Source: Adiantum capillus-veneris (taxonomy: Eukaryota; Streptophyta; Polypodiopsida; Polypodiales; Pteridaceae). Taken from it: a stretch of 64,000 nt of DNA. The DNA lies in contig CM043971.1 in assembly GCA_014529385.2 (NCBI GenBank), forward strand, positions 91,935,340 through 91,999,339, written 5' to 3'. The position numbers were made by a program, and so were the translations under genes. The notes under the pieces are model-generated. The model saw only the letters and a program-made list of their open reading frames with translations, was not told the origin of the DNA and made no database searches. Below are positions 23,314 through 36,781 of the stretch, one piece after another. Position 1 is the stretch's first letter. Each line of letters starts with the position of its first letter.

Positions 23314-26300
23314 TCAGCTCCGAGGGCCTTGGTAAAGATATCCGCTATCGGTAAAGATATCCACTATCTGCTCCTCTGTGCTGACGTAGACCAAGTCGAT
23401 GTCGCCCGCCAACACTCGCTCTCGAACGTAGTGGTAATGGACCTCTATGTGTTTGGTCCTAGCATGGAACACTGGGTTCCTAGCCAACTGCATGCTGCTG
23501 AGGTTGTCACAATGAATGACAATCTGTTGGTCCACCTGCACTCCCAAGTCCTCAAGTAATGTGCGTAGCCAAGCTACCTCGCACGCCGCAACTGTTGCAC
23601 CTCTGTACTCGGCCTCTGTGCTCGATAAAGCAACCGTAGGCTGCTTTTTGCTGCTCCAAGTAACAGCAGCACTCCCAAAAGAGAACATGAAGCCACTCGT
23701 AGATCTCTTGTCAACAATGCTACCTGCCCAATCTGCATCTGTATACCCATACAATGCTAATGGTGCATCTGCTGCATAGAACAATGCGTAGTCAAGAGTC
23801 CCTTGCACATACCTAAGTGTGCGTCGTACTCCATCCAAATGTGGCTTCCTCGGAAGCTGCATGAATTGACTCTCCAAGCCTACTGTGTAGCTCAAGTCTA
23901 GCCTTGTGATAGTCAAGTAGATTAGACTACCCACCATCTTCCTGTACATATTGACATCCTCAACAACATCACCCTTCTCTGCACTCAGCTTTGCATTCAC
24001 ATCCAAGGGAATGGAAATCGGCTTACAATCAGCCATACCATACTTTGACAACATGTCCAAAGCATATTGTCTCTGTGACAGCCATACACCCTCTGGAGTC
24101 CTGATCACCTCAATGCCAAGAAAGTAGCGCAACTCGCCCAAATCTTTCATTTCAAACTCCTGTTTGAGAAGACCCTTCACATGGTCAATCTCCATAGCAT
24201 TGTCACCAACAATAATAAGGTCATCTACATATATGGTAATGACCACAATCCCCACATCACTCTCACGTACATAGAGTGAATGATCAGCATGAGCTCTCCT
24301 AAAACCAATATTGACAAGATACTTGGCAATCCTGTCATACCATGCTCTAGAGCCCTGCTTCAAACCATACAAAGCTTTGAGAAGTCTGCATACATAATCT
24401 GGGTAACCTGGATCGACATAACCAGGTGGCTGATCCATATACACTTCCTCTTGCAACTCACCATTCAAGAAGGCATTCTTTACATCCATTTGATGCATAA
24501 TCCATCCTCTAGATGCAGCCATTGCTATGACAGCTCTCACAGTCGTCATCTTTGCCACTGGAGCAAAGGTCTCCTCATAGTCTATGCCATACGTCTGTGC
24601 ATAACCCTTTGCGACCAGCCTTGCCTTGTGACGCTCAATGTTACCATCAGCCTTATGCTTGGTTTTATACACCCATTTACAGCCAATAGCTTTCTTGCCA
24701 CTTGGCAATGGCACCAACTCCCATGTGTCATTTGCTTCCAATGCAGCCATCTCTTCATTCATTGCATCATCCCAATGCACATTTCCAACTGCATCCTCAA
24801 AACATGTGGGCTCCACATCCTGTATCACCTTAGCCATGTAGGCTTGGTGATGCGCTAGATACCCATCATAAGTCAATTTCTGAACTGGATTTCTGACTCT
24901 ATTAGATCTGCGCGATCCTTGGTCACTCCTTTGCCCTCTAGCATCTTCTTGTACTTTCCTTACACCAGGTGTCCTGACAGCCGGAATTCCAAATTCCTCA
25001 TCAAGACTTTGTTCAGAACCATCTGAATCCATGTCTACATGTGAAAAACCTGATGATGCATCAACCATAAAGGGAGGTTCATCAACCTTTTCCTTTCCTT
25101 TTCGTGATACATTCCCTGTACTTGTTGGTGGAGTAACCTGCGTACGTAGTCTACCATTCCATGGTTTCTCAACAGAGCCACGAGAAGAGGACTCTTGTGG
25201 TCCACTCAAAACCTGTGACTGTGGCCTCACATTTTGTACAACCACATCATCTTTTACATCAGCCCCAATAGTGCCATGTGCATTACTGTACCAGCTGCTC
25301 ATCTCATCAAAGACTACATCTCTGCTCACTCGTAATTCTCGTGTAGTAGGATTGTAGCACCTGTACCCCTTTTGTTCAAGGGAATATCCCACAAGAATAC
25401 ATTTCTCTGCTTTAGGATCCAATTTCCTACGCAACTCATCTGGTACATGCACGTAAGCTATGCAGCCAAACACTTTCAAGTGTGCCAAATCAGGCTTTGT
25501 ACCTGTGAACTTTTCCTCAGGTGTTACATCATGCACCGCAGCTGTAGGTGTCCTGTTCATAATGTACACAGCTGTATTTACAGCTTCAGCCCAGAAATGA
25601 TGAGGCATGTTCTTCTCATTCATCAATGCACGTGCAACCTCTGCAATGTGCCTGTTTTTCCTTTCTGCGACCCCATTCTGCTGTGGAGTATATCTGCATG
25701 TAAACTGCCTGTGTATACCATGCATTCGCAGAAAATCTGAAAAATCATTGGAGAAGTACTCTCCCCCTCCATCTGACCTCAATGTCTTGATTTGCATATC
25801 TGTCTCCTTCTCAATCATGACTTTGAAGTCTTGAAAGTGACCAAACACTTCACTTTGTTACGCATGAAGTAGACCCATACTTTCCTTGTATGGTCATCAA
25901 TGAAAGAGACATAATACCTGCAACCATGTATACTTGCAATATCGGTTGGACCCCAAACATCTGTGTGCACCACTTCAAGTGGCCTTTTACATACATTGCG
26001 CTCATGTGGAAATGAGCCCTTTGACTGTTTTCCAAACTGGCATGCTGCACACACTTTATGCATACCATCCACCTTGAATTTGGGCAAACCTTTTACAATC
26101 TGTTTTGATTGCATGCTGCGCAATCTCTGCTCATTGACATGGCCAATGCGTTTGTGCCAAATGTCAACATCAGCCACAACACCTGTGCCCTGTGCAAATA
26201 ATGCAGCTTTTACCTCAGGCATGTCTACATTCAGCGTAAACATTCTGCCCACACATTTGCCCTCTGTGATCATCTTACAGCCATTCTGGAAATCTTCTAC

Positions 26301-27593
26301 ATAACAGCCATTTGGATTGAAGCGAACCTGCAAACCCTGCTCAACCATGTGTCCAACAGAAACAAGATTCTTTGTAATGTTTGGGACATGAAGTACATCT
26401 GCTAAGTACTTTGATTTCCCACTCTTCGTATTTAGAGGTATGTCCCCTACATGAGCAATGGGGTGAGCTGTGTCATCTCCTGTCTGCACATAGCCTGACA
26501 CATCTGGTTTGCGCATATCTCTAAACCACTCTCCACGAGACGTCATGTGATTAGAGGCACCTGAATCCACATACCAAACATCATCTTGGGTGGAATTCTC
26601 TGCAGTCATTGTATTCATTACATGCTACATAACAAACATGCGCTCGTTTTTGCTGTCATCTGCATCTCTGCTAGTAGATGCATAGTTGCCCTGTTCTCTC
26701 TTTTTACTTGCTTTTCCCTTTAGACAGTCACGTGACATGTGACCTCTTTCACCACAAGTCCAACATTCTCTAGTATCTGGAGTATGTTGCTGCCTGCTTG
26801 ATCCTGCACCACGACCTCTTTGACTCCCCCTGCCTTGAAACTGGTTTCCCCTGCCACCTGTATTGTTTTGATTTGATTGACCTTCCAGAAATTGGCCCCT
26901 GCAACCCCTTGGGCCTCGACCACGACCTCTACCTCTACCTCTGTTGGAGTTAGAATAGAAGGCCTATTCAGAATTATTTCTGCCATGAGAAGAAGATGTG
27001 TCAAGGTTCTTCTCCTCAAGAATAAGCATAGAAATCAAATCTTGGAACACGGGGATGTCGTCTCTTGTATTCATGGAAGACCTAAAATGTACATACTCAT
27101 CTCCTAGACCATCCAAGCATGCACGGACAATGTCATCGTCTTCCACTGAGACTTTAATAGATCCAAGAGCCTCAATGATACTCTTGATCTTCAAGGCATA
27201 ATCATTGATTGAGAGGTTGTTCCTCTTAACCTGATTTAGCTCCGACTTTAGTTGAAGCTTCCTGGCCTTGGTGTTCACCTCGAACACTCTGCCTAAGTTT
27301 CTCCATGCAATGGCGGGGGTTTCAGCATCCTGTAGATAGCCCATCATGCCATCTGTGATGCTCATAGACAGCCAATACATCACTTTGCTCTGGCCTTGTT
27401 GCCAGTCCCTCAAAGCTTTCCTTTGTTCTGCTGTAGCATTTACCTCGGGAATCTCTGGTTCCTTTTCATTGTCTCCTTCTACATAGTCCCAATAACCTTT
27501 TCCTTTTAGGAAATTTGTTATTCTGAACTTCCATGCAAGGTAGTTATTTTTCTCAAGCTTCTCAGTAACAATCTGACTGAAACCGTCAGACAT
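23314..27593 (-). pseudogene. Copia gag-pol polyprotein, broken
   Basis: GAG starts at the ATG at 27593 (MSDGFSQIVTEKLEKNNY). A Gly-Arg-rich stretch and a CCHC zinc knuckle (CWTCGERGHMSRDC) follow. Next come the protease (VDSGASNHMT, near 26560), the integrase with its HHCC region and the SDGGGEYFSNDF block (25760), RT with YVDDLIIVGDN (about 24230), and RNase H with STEAEYRGATVAA (about 23600). Breaks are: an amber stop 26964-26966 between GAG and the knuckle; an amber stop 26625-26627 before the protease, both in the GAG frame; a one-base-type frameshift near 25850 inside the integrase; and a 19-bp tandem duplication (23331-23349 / 23350-23368) that disrupts the extreme C-terminus. The element cannot make an unbroken polyprotein as read here. 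Confidence 0.93.
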
Positions 27594-27893
27594 CTTGAAG
27601 CACTAAGACAAAATAGCTGCAATCTAGAAAAACCTGCAAATCTGCTGAACCTGCTATCGTGGTTCCTGTAACGCTTTCTACACTCAACGAGTGTCCACAA
27701 TCAAGCGCTTCACAACCACTGTACTTGTACAGTAAATCTCTGTATACTGCACTTTGGAGACCTGTTCAGAAACTTGTGCGAAAAACCCCTAAAATTTTTT
27801 TCGCTGCGCGAGGCACCTTCGGCATCTAGTCGTGGATTGCGAACGAAGGGATTGTGATGCTCTTGCTCTCTTAGCCTCTCTTGCCTGCACCAG

Positions 27894-27905
27894 GCTCTGA
27901 TACCA
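27894..27905 (-). other. Primer-binding site (initiator tRNA-Met) of the Copia element
   Basis: TGGTATCAGAGC follows directly after the LTR end CTTTACA on the minus strand. This is the standard plant Copia site complementary to the 3' end of tRNA-iMet. Confidence 0.93.
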
Positions 27906-28208
27906 TGTAAAGAATGAGGATGCAAGAGAGCTACACAAGACAAGCACAAAGCACACAGAGATGGAAAGCTTCTTCTTCTTCTTCACAGAAAAGAGAGTAC
28001 AAAATGACTAAGTGCTTAAGCTGAAAAGTAGCACATATGTACATGCGGTCACTAAGTGTGAACTCGCTAGAAGCGTACTAGGCTGGCACTATAAGTGTAG
28101 TCCAGCTGTAGAATCACTGGCAGAGATCCTCCGTGTCGGTCACCTGCCGTAAACGGCCAAGACCCGTAGTGGATGCAAGCTCAAGGTGTAGAGCTCGACA
28201 TCTCAACA
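27906..28208 (-). repeat. 5' LTR of the Copia element
   Basis: 303-bp partner of the LTR at 22951-23253. It directly abuts the ATTTA target duplication at 28209. Confidence 0.95.
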
Positions 28209-28213
28209 ATTTA

Positions 28214-29700
28214 TTTGGGCAAGGATCATGATGCCATGCAATGGAGGCCGGAGGGCCTTGATGGTATTGATCTAGAAAGCATGATGCTACACATGCATAG
28301 CGGCTGAGCTCTCAAATTAAACGTAAGCGACTTCGACTATTCAGACAATTGAAAACAAGAGTTTGTTGTAGTATCCAAGCCATTACCACTCTTACTTTTC
28401 AAGAAATCCTCAAACTCATCAACATGATCCCACATAATTCCATCATTATCAAAATGGTCATCCATGTCTCTTTTCACGAACAGAGATGATCCATGATTTC
28501 TTTTTTACATCCATTTTATCTCTTTGGGGTGCTTTGCCTATTTTTGAACGGCAAGGGTGCCCATCAAAAATCAGTTACGATAGAGTCTAATGATCGATCC
28601 GTCACAGTTGTGGGTCAGGGGGCATGCATTGTGGACCGACAATCTACTGTCCATTAAATTGCAGAAAAACTTGCTACAGCCGATGGATGTCAGACACTTT
28701 GCAACCTTATTGCAAGTCCAACTGCTCCAACGACAATGTGACACCTCAGCGGCTAGAACTGCTGCCACATCAGCGCATGGAATATTTTTGTTGTTGTCTG
28801 CATTGTCGACTGTTCTACACTCTTGCTACCTTAGCAGTTAGAATCAGTAGTGCACACTAGCTGGCCCCCCTCCCCCCAACTTGTGACGGCCGGGAATGGT
28901 CGTGCAGTGACCATTCCTTGAAAAACGTGCTCCCACCATGGCTCCTGGCCTCCGCCGGTCGCCATGTGGTCGCCCGTTATTTCAGGGAATGGTCACTGCA
29001 TGACCATTCCCTACACCTTGCAGCATATCAACTCGTAGCTAGATAAGCATACACAAATCATGTCGCTAAAAGTAGATGTGCTATTTCCTTGCAAAAATAG
29101 TTTCAAACGCCTCACAATTCTTATTTTTAATTGTTACTTCTTAAATACATACTTGCTATTGAAAATATGGTACTGGCTCTCGTTTTTTTTTTGCAATACT
29201 CACAAGTTTCAGTGCCAACCATTTCCATCCTTTCTTAGGGGTTTAGGTCTGCATATGCCTGGCACTTTCATGATAGGCCTTCTCAAGAGCAAGTGTCAAA
29301 GTATCTAATATTTTCATGCAATCATAGCGAAATTGCTTATTAAAAAGAGTCATGCTCAAAGGTGGAGAGCCTTTTCATCATAAGGTCGATCGGCATTGTT
29401 TCTAGCAAATTAAACTTGAATCCACTAGGGTGTCACGAAAGAGCCTCTAGAGACATACATAGTGCACGCCTTGAACATTTTACACCAATCACCATATGCC
29501 GACCTCTGTCCAACTCGAACAACATGAACACATCTTCAAAGACTTTCCACATTTGCCACATGTAGAACGATTCTCTTTGAACTGCTTTGCCACAATTGGT
29601 AGTAAGGGTACCTCCCCAAAGGTAGCTGGAAGGACTACCACACTTGTAGCTCCACAAATTGGTGCAAGAAGGTGAAGAGTAGATGAGAGGATTTCGTTGG
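28214..29700. other. Gene-less stretch with one small palindromic element
   Basis: Only short unconvincing frames are present. The one structured object is the 120-bp palindrome at 28892-29011, described separately. Confidence 0.6.
28892..29011. mobile_element. 120-bp palindromic MITE-like element
   Basis: The ends are GGGAATGGTCGTGCAGTGACC and the inverted counterpart GGTCACTGCATGACCATTCCC. Each arm is itself nearly self-complementary (GGAATGGTC ... GACCATTCC). The short loop is GC-rich. No open frame and no clear target duplication are seen. Confidence 0.65.
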
Positions 29701-29729
29701 CTCAATTGGGATTGTAGACGATGGGACCA

Positions 29730-32700
29730 ACCTCTAGACAAGAGTTCAAACTGACGATTGTGTTGGAATTAGGGTTGCTGGGAAACGAGCACAGCTTGGA
29801 GAAGATGAAGGAAGTTCAAGGTGCACAACAGAGAGTATATTACTTAGTGTGCAATGGAAAGATAGATAGCCCTAGACTGATGAGCGTATATACAATGCAC
29901 AGGGGAAAAACCTCCTAAAGAGGGAAAAAATGCACTGGTGGTCCTAGTGTGTGTTCACTCACATCACTACCACATGTATATGGTAGCAAATCCCGCCTAG
30001 AGTGTGATGCGGTGAACAAGGGCTGGCACGAAGAGTAAAGGGAAGTGCCATGCCCTCAGGACAAGATCAGTCCGCAAAGGGGAGCAAGCCCAAAGCTTTG
30101 CGGAAAGCTTCGAACTTCTCTTGAGACAATGCCTTTGTGAATAGATCTGCAAGGTTGTCCTGCGTTGGCACATAAGCCAAGTTGATCTCTCATGTTGAGA
30201 TCCTCTCCCTAACATAGTGGTAGTGCACCTCAATATGCTTTGTGCGAGCATGAAAAACTAGGTTCCTTGTAACTGCCAATGCGCTCTGATTGTTAGTGTA
30301 GATGATGTTGGGAATGTCTTGTCCAACACCCAAGTCAGTCATAAGGCGTCTGAGCCATACACACTCAACCGTAGCTATGAATACTGCCATGTACGCAACC
30401 TCACAACTGGAAGCGGCCACAATAGATTGCAACTTGCTCAACTATGAAATACATGAACTACCAAGCATGAAATAAAAACCACTTGTGGAAACTCCTATGT
30501 CATAACAACCGGCCCAATCTGAGTCCGAAAAAGCATGTAAATCTAGCGGCAATGATCCCCCCTTGGGATAAAAGAAGCCAAGATGCAAAGTGACACTCAA
30601 GTAGTGAAAAATCCTCTTGATTGCCTGCCAATTCTTAGACCCTCGGCTATGCATAAATCTGCTGACTTGTGAGACTGCAAACTAAATATCCGGCCTCATG
30701 TTGCATATATAAATGAGGTAGCCAACAGTAGTTTGATGTTGGCTCCCATGGAAACAGTTTGTTGTTTCCATGGGAGTGGCAATAGGTTTGCAATCCTCAA
30801 GTCCAAACTTACATAGCAATGTCTCTATGTAACTTTTGTGACACAGGCAATACCACCATCACACTGCTTAAACTGTATGCCCAAGTAATGATGCAACAAC
30901 CCCAAATCTTTCATCTTGAAAGTAACATTCAAATCAGCCTTAAATTCAGCAATATGTGCCTCATTGGGATCAGTGATCAGCAAATCATCCACATAAAGAA
31001 CAACAATGAGAAGTACATCGCCCTCACGCTTGACATACAATGTGCTTTCTGTTGGACTGTTATGGAAGCCTCGTTTGACCAAATGAGTGTCAGCTTTCTC
31101 ATACCAAGCACAAGGAGATTGCTTCAACCCATACAAAGCCATCTTACATTTGCACACTTTGTCCTCTTGTCCTTTCTTGACAAAACCATGAGGCTGCATT
31201 ACATAGGCTTCCTAAAAAATGTCACCATTTAAGAAAGCAGTAACAATATCGGATTGATGTACATCCCAACCAAAATGAGCTGCCCATGCACGTAGAAAAC
31301 GAACAATAGTCAGACGACAAGTGGGAGAAAAATTTTCTTCATAATCTATGCCTTTCTGTTGCACATAGCCGTTTGCAACAAGTCGAGCCTTATGGAGATC
31401 AACCTCACCATCCAGACTTGTAAACCCACTTTGTATCAATGGCCTTTTTTCCAGGAGGCAAATCACATAATGTCCATGTGTCATTTTTTATAAGTGCATC
31501 ATATTCTGATTGCATGGCAGCCATCCAATTTTTTGAATTTTGTGCTTCATCAAAAGACAGAGGTTCCTCAACATCATGTAAGCTAGGCACAACCAAAGCA
31601 TAACAATCTGATGCATAAGATGCATGGTGAGAGCATGAATGAGTACGACTAGAAAAAGGTACATCGAATTTACTGTCACGCAATGTATGCACTAGCCATT
31701 TTGGCATACCTCTAGCCTGCTCATTTTCAGCCTTTCCTCATCAAGTACATCATGTACATCTACATCAGTAATAGGCTGATCTGTAACATTTTCTAAAACC
31801 CCCATAGGTTGTACATTTGCCTCATTTGAATTTACATTCAAACTTCCACCACCAAAAAGAGGCAATAAACTGTCATAAATGTCCTGTGAGCTTACATTAC
31901 TATCTCTAGTACATGACAACAAAGGCTGAACACAATCTTCCACAAACACTACATCATGTGAGACCAAAATACGCTTTGTTTGCGGATGGTACAACATGTA
32001 ACCTTTTCTTTTAGCACTATAAGCAAACAAAATACATTTGACAACCTTATCATCCAATTTTTTGCGCTGCTCTTGTGGCACTAAACCATAAGCCAAACAA
32101 CCAAAAACATGCATGTGCTCAATAAATGTCTTTCTATCATGCCATGCTTCATATAGAGTCATAGACTGCAACACTTTAGTAGGACACCTATTGAGTACAT
32201 AAGTGGCACACATGATGGCCTCAAGCCAAAAAGAATGTGGTAAAGGTTGACTCTTGACCATACATCGTGCCATTTCTGTAAGAGACCAATTTTTCCTCTC
32301 AACAACACCATTTTGTTGAGGCCTATACGGCACTATACATTGGTGTTTAATCCCACGACTAGCCAGAAATGCATTAAATTCATGAGACATATACTCCCCC
32401 TCTCGATCAGAATGGAGGGTGCCCATAGTACCATTCATGACATTTTCAGCCATAGCAAGAAATTGCTTGAAGCAAATAAACACTTCGGACTTAGCTTTCA
32501 ACAGATATATCCATGAATGCTTGGAGTAGTCATTAATCAAAGTCATGAAGTACAAGTAATTTCCCAAGGATGGAGTTTGCATAGGCCCACAAACATCACT
32601 ATGCACAAGTTGCAATCTACATGTAGCACGAACTCACCCAGCCTTTGGAAACTTAGCACGCTACATTTTACCCAAAATACAGCATTCACAAACCTGTTTG

Positions 32701-32890
32701 ACAGGTGCTTCAAGAGGCGGAAAAGAAGATATCAAGTTTTTGCAAACGCAGCAAACTCACAAAATTTAGATGCCCAAAACGTGCATGCCACAGTTTTGCA
32801 TCTGAAATAGCCCTTCAAACTGCAACTGCATTTGCAAAATTTTGTCCACACTTTTTATACAAAGTGAGCCATATCCACCTATGACTGTTT
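29730..32890 (-). mobile_element. 5'-truncated, decayed Ty1/Copia element
   Basis: On the minus strand, fragments run integrase (32615-31692: LVHSDVCGPM, DREGEYMSHEF, PYRPQQNGVVERKN), then RT (31707-30825: KARLVANGYVQQ, HQSDIVTAFLNGDIF, LYVDDLLIT near 30990), then RNase H (30654-30190: SDSDWAGC, HARTKHIEVHYH). Frame changes occur near 31690, 31440, 31205, 30660 and 30441. GAG and protease are missing; similarity stops near 32820-32890, where unrelated leader-like sequence begins. An AGGCGGGATT purine tract on the minus strand at about 29990 may mark the 3' LTR start, with a TGTATATACG TATA-like element near 29888. It is a different lineage from the 22.95-28.21 kb Copia. Confidence 0.85.
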
Positions 32891-33965
32891 GAGCAAAAAC
32901 TATACCATTGGGTCCGGGTGGCTCATAATCACTGAATATACAATTCTAAAGAAAAATTGGACTAGAAACTCACTCAAATCAAGAAATTGGGTAAGAGGCA
33001 CAAAAACCTTGGAAATTAGCCAAAATTTGGGTATTTTTAACTTTTTGAGATCCAAATTTAAAAATAAGTGAAAATCTGACATCTACAGAGTGCAAGCACA
33101 TGGCTGACCAAATTTCATGTGCAGATGTCGTCAAACATGGATCCCAATCCATGTACATTTTGACCATCTGGGACTGAGATTTGAACAGTAGATAGCTGAC
33201 AACATTTGAAACAAATTTTGCAAAGGGCACCGTAGCAAAAAACTACAAAAATTTCACCAAATCATCAAAAAACCAGTTGCTAGTCAAAAACCATAGAGCA
33301 AACACAAAAAAAAATTTTTGATCAACAAAAAATTTTCCAAATCCAAAAATAAGTGGTGGAGTAGACTACTTAGACTAAAGTAATCATCAAGCCAAATTCG
33401 GGGTCCAGATCTAATGGAATTGATTTTTTGAACAATGACCATATAGACTTGTAGCAGAGACCAATACAAACAAAATATCCAAAAGCAAGATAGTCGAAAA
33501 ACTCCAAGAAGTGGGTCAAAAGAGGGAAAAAGTACTCCAAGTTTAAAATTGCCAAACAGTCTTTGGGTGACCTAAAGTGATCCAAATCACTTTAAAAACC
33601 ATATAGAAAGGATCAAGGGACTGAGAGGAAGTTGCGTGCCAAGTTTCACTTCATTCTTACACAAAGGTACATGGATCACGGTCCATGTCCCCTTGTCACA
33701 GATTGAGACCATATTTATAACAAAAGCTAGCTCTAGTCACTAGAAGCACAACGGTATTTTCAGAATTCATTTTGGATTTGTATTATGAATTTTACAAGAA
33801 AAATGGATAAAATTTTGTTGGTTTCAGATTTTGACTAGCAAAGTGGCTGTAGACTCATAGCCACCAAAGTGTTTTTTGTACAAATTGCAAGAGCTAGAGT
33901 GTGCGACTCAAAGTGCTTTCAATTGGAGGATACAAGTGCGTCATAAGAGGTAACGGGTTAGGGTT
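32891..33965 (+). other. Palindrome-bearing leader-like region upstream of the gypsy remnant
   Basis: AT-rich sequence without open frames. It contains near-perfect palindromes CATGGATCCCAATCCATG (33136-33153) and CATGGATCACGGTCCATG (33670-33687), 534 bases apart. The same motif recurs five times at 58667-59866. It lies directly 5' of gag-like + strand sequence, so it is read as an untranslated leader or LTR part of that element. Confidence 0.5.
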
Positions 33966-35819
33966 TTGCAAAGTGCATTCTTGATGTATTTGCAATCAGG
34001 TAGATTATACCAGAGGAAAAACCCTATTTCTAGAGACCAAGTTAGTCGTATTTCAACTAAAGAGAGTGTCAATCTAGAACCATTGCTGACTGTAGAGCGA
34101 ATCATAGAGGAGAGTCTTTTTGATACTTCTTCCGAGAGATCCTATACATGTACGGTTGAAGGATTCAAGAGTGTGAGCTTTTGAAAGAAGGAAAAACCAT
34201 GGGAGCAGGACCATCCTAACCAGCACGAACCATGAAACTTTTGCACTTAAAATATCAATTTAAAAATAAACAGGGTGCTAAAATCTATAAAGATGGATGG
34301 ATCTCTATTGTGTCAAACTAGAAGAGGGACCTACCGAGTTCAAGGACATAGTTTATGTGAAGTATAGAAGCGGTCGATACTTTGATGATAAGGGCATCAT
34401 GTACTTAGTTGTGCAAAATCCTTATATTGTGAAAAAGTGACACAAAGAGAAAGGTTGATGTCGAGCCTGAAGAGAATCCACCAAAGCTGGACATTCCTAA
34501 TGTGAAGCTTAGGCGAGTTAATGTGGCAACTCAAGTCAACACTACAATACGCATGTGGGTTTGTATAAGTATGACAACGGAGAGAAGATACTCTACTATA
34601 AATGTGACGAGCCCTACATTGGGGAATTAACGGAGAAGAAATTCTTGTATGTTTTCACGTATGAGGAAGCTAGACATACCCAGGTGATGATTCTTGATAA
34701 ATATGGACGATGGTACTTTGACATAGACCAAAAATAGCTTGAGGAATATACATACTTTGGAGGGACATTCCACTAGTACTATGTCACTTCCAACACGCAC
34801 AGACCAATTATCTCTGCTGAAACTAGGCAAGAAACTACAAGAGCAAGTTTGTTGAGAACTAGAGTGGAAGACGCGTTCAATCAACCACATTTTTTTGAAC
34901 ATAGACCGATGGGATCTTTGAATTCAAGGGCTCCAATGACCATGCATTGGGGCAGTGAGGCTTCAGACACAATTTTCAGTACAAGGGTTCAAGACATAAG
35001 AACCAAGGGTAGAGACACAAGACCTGAAGAGAGATTTCTAGAGAACCTATCAGTGGAACTTGTTAAACGACTTGTTACATATATAGAGTTTCTTTCCATG
35101 CAAACTTCTAAATGAAGTAGAGTTAATATGCATGCCTTAGGAGGAGTTTCCCATGGGCTTGACACATTAACTGAACCCGGGCTTGAATGCCCAACAACCC
35201 CCCCCCCCCCCCCCCCCCCCAAGCCCAAACTGCATACATCACTCTCATGATACCTCGAGTATTTGGTGTACTCATCAACCGTGAATTTTAGGTTCTCTCA
35301 CAACCAAGGATTTTGGTGTATCCATAACGTGGTGCTAACTATTAGGCTACCAAAAAATGGAGTTTTTTGGTTCAGTGCCAAACCTTGGGTTTAAGGTGTA
35401 CCCAATAACCTCATGAGAAGTGGGACAAAATAGGACTTGAACAAAAACTGGTATTTTTAGGAGGTCTTACAACTTTGTATGTGTGGCACTGTCTAACCCG
35501 TACAATTTTTTTATTTTTATTTTTGTCATGGCAATAATTGAAAATTGAAATCCTAAAACAAGGCTTTGATATATAATTATGTGGACAAGAGGTATAATCA
35601 TAATAGACCTATAAAATGGAATAGAAAAAGAACTGTTGAAATCCGCAAAGAAGATCTGTGGTTGCATTTGACAATACTTATGTCAAAAATCCTTTGTAAT
35701 TGTAAGAGCCTCTGGAGGCATGGTACCCGTAAACACTCCACCTTTTGATTTATTGAATCTTCAATCTTGAGAGAGATGGCGGTCCAATCCTTTGCAATGG
35801 TTAAGTTCAACTGCCTCTA

Positions 35820-36550
35820 CACTGATGTTTTGAAATGCTTGTCGATCGACTAGCCTTTGTTGGTCCTTGATGAATAGAGGTTGAATGGCTCTAGTGAGCT
35901 TTGTATCAACCTTTTGAGATGCTTTTTATGCTCTGCATCTCGTGTTATAAGATGTTATGTGCTTAGCTTATTGAACTGTAGGCGAGGCCACCACTGGCTA
36001 GCTTTGTCGTAGTGTTTTAGAAGGCTACAAAGAACGCCAAGCTAACTCCCTACCTTGCCATGTTTTGCTCTCATTTGCTAAAATTGCAACCCCTTTGACA
36101 ACTCTTTAGAACGCAAAGTGTGATAGTGCTTTTTTGTAAGCATTTTGAGATGCTATGTCTTTCATAGCTAACGCCTTCTTCAACTCCCAGGAAATGCCTA
36201 CATTTTGAGATACTGGTAGAATTGCCCTGTGCGACTGTCAACATTCTTGCCACCTCCTTGATTTGACTTTGTTGCCAATGATGGCGTATTGAGATGTTGT
36301 TGCGACTGTGTTTCAATATGCAGCTGGTGGCTACGTTTTGATATGCTACATAGCTGCCACAAATGCTCTGGGAACTACGCCAAAAACAATGGATTCTTCT
36401 CACTTCCTTTTCGTGCATTTTGAGAGGCTAGCCAAGCACCACCTTGAAACTCTCCTACCTGAGCTTGCGAGCTACCTTCACCTTGGAACTCCTGCCCAAA
36501 TGGGCTTGCCTTGCCAGGGCCACAAAAGGGCAACGTTTTGAAAGGTGACC
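35820..36550 (-). repeat. Irregular recurrence of an AGCATCTCAAAA-type motif
   Basis: Inside the nested LTR element, TTTTGAGATGCT and one- or two-base variants occur near 35826, 35912, 36142, 36202, 36287, 36334, 36415 and 36534 on the + strand. That is eight occurrences in about 700 bases at spacings of 45-230 bases. No longer monomer could be aligned. Confidence 0.6.
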
Positions 36551-36662
36551 TTCAGAGGCACCGCTTGGGATTTGATACCAGTTGTAGGAGCAAAAGCTAT
36601 GGAGTATGCGACCGAGGTGTAACCATGGTGTAGATGGAGCGAGCAGAGGAGAAAGGTGAACG

Positions 36663-36781
<119 letters not shown>

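Larger units (their letters stand above)
22951..28208 (-). mobile_element. Full-length Ty1/Copia LTR retrotransposon with 5-bp TSD
   Basis: Two 303-bp direct LTRs (22951-23253 and 27906-28208) with TG...CA ends flank a 4.65-kb interior. ATTTA is duplicated at 22946-22950 and 28209-28213. I see two mismatches between the LTRs (GTAAGCGG/GTAAACGG and ATGCCAGC/ATGCAAGC), so insertion looks recent. Primer-binding site and polypurine tract are in the right places for minus-strand transcription. Domain order GAG-PR-IN-RT-RH is that of Copia. Confidence 0.96.

Noticed and set aside
24280-24858. 192-codon + strand frame inside the Copia element
   Set aside because: Antisense shadow of the reverse-transcriptase coding region.
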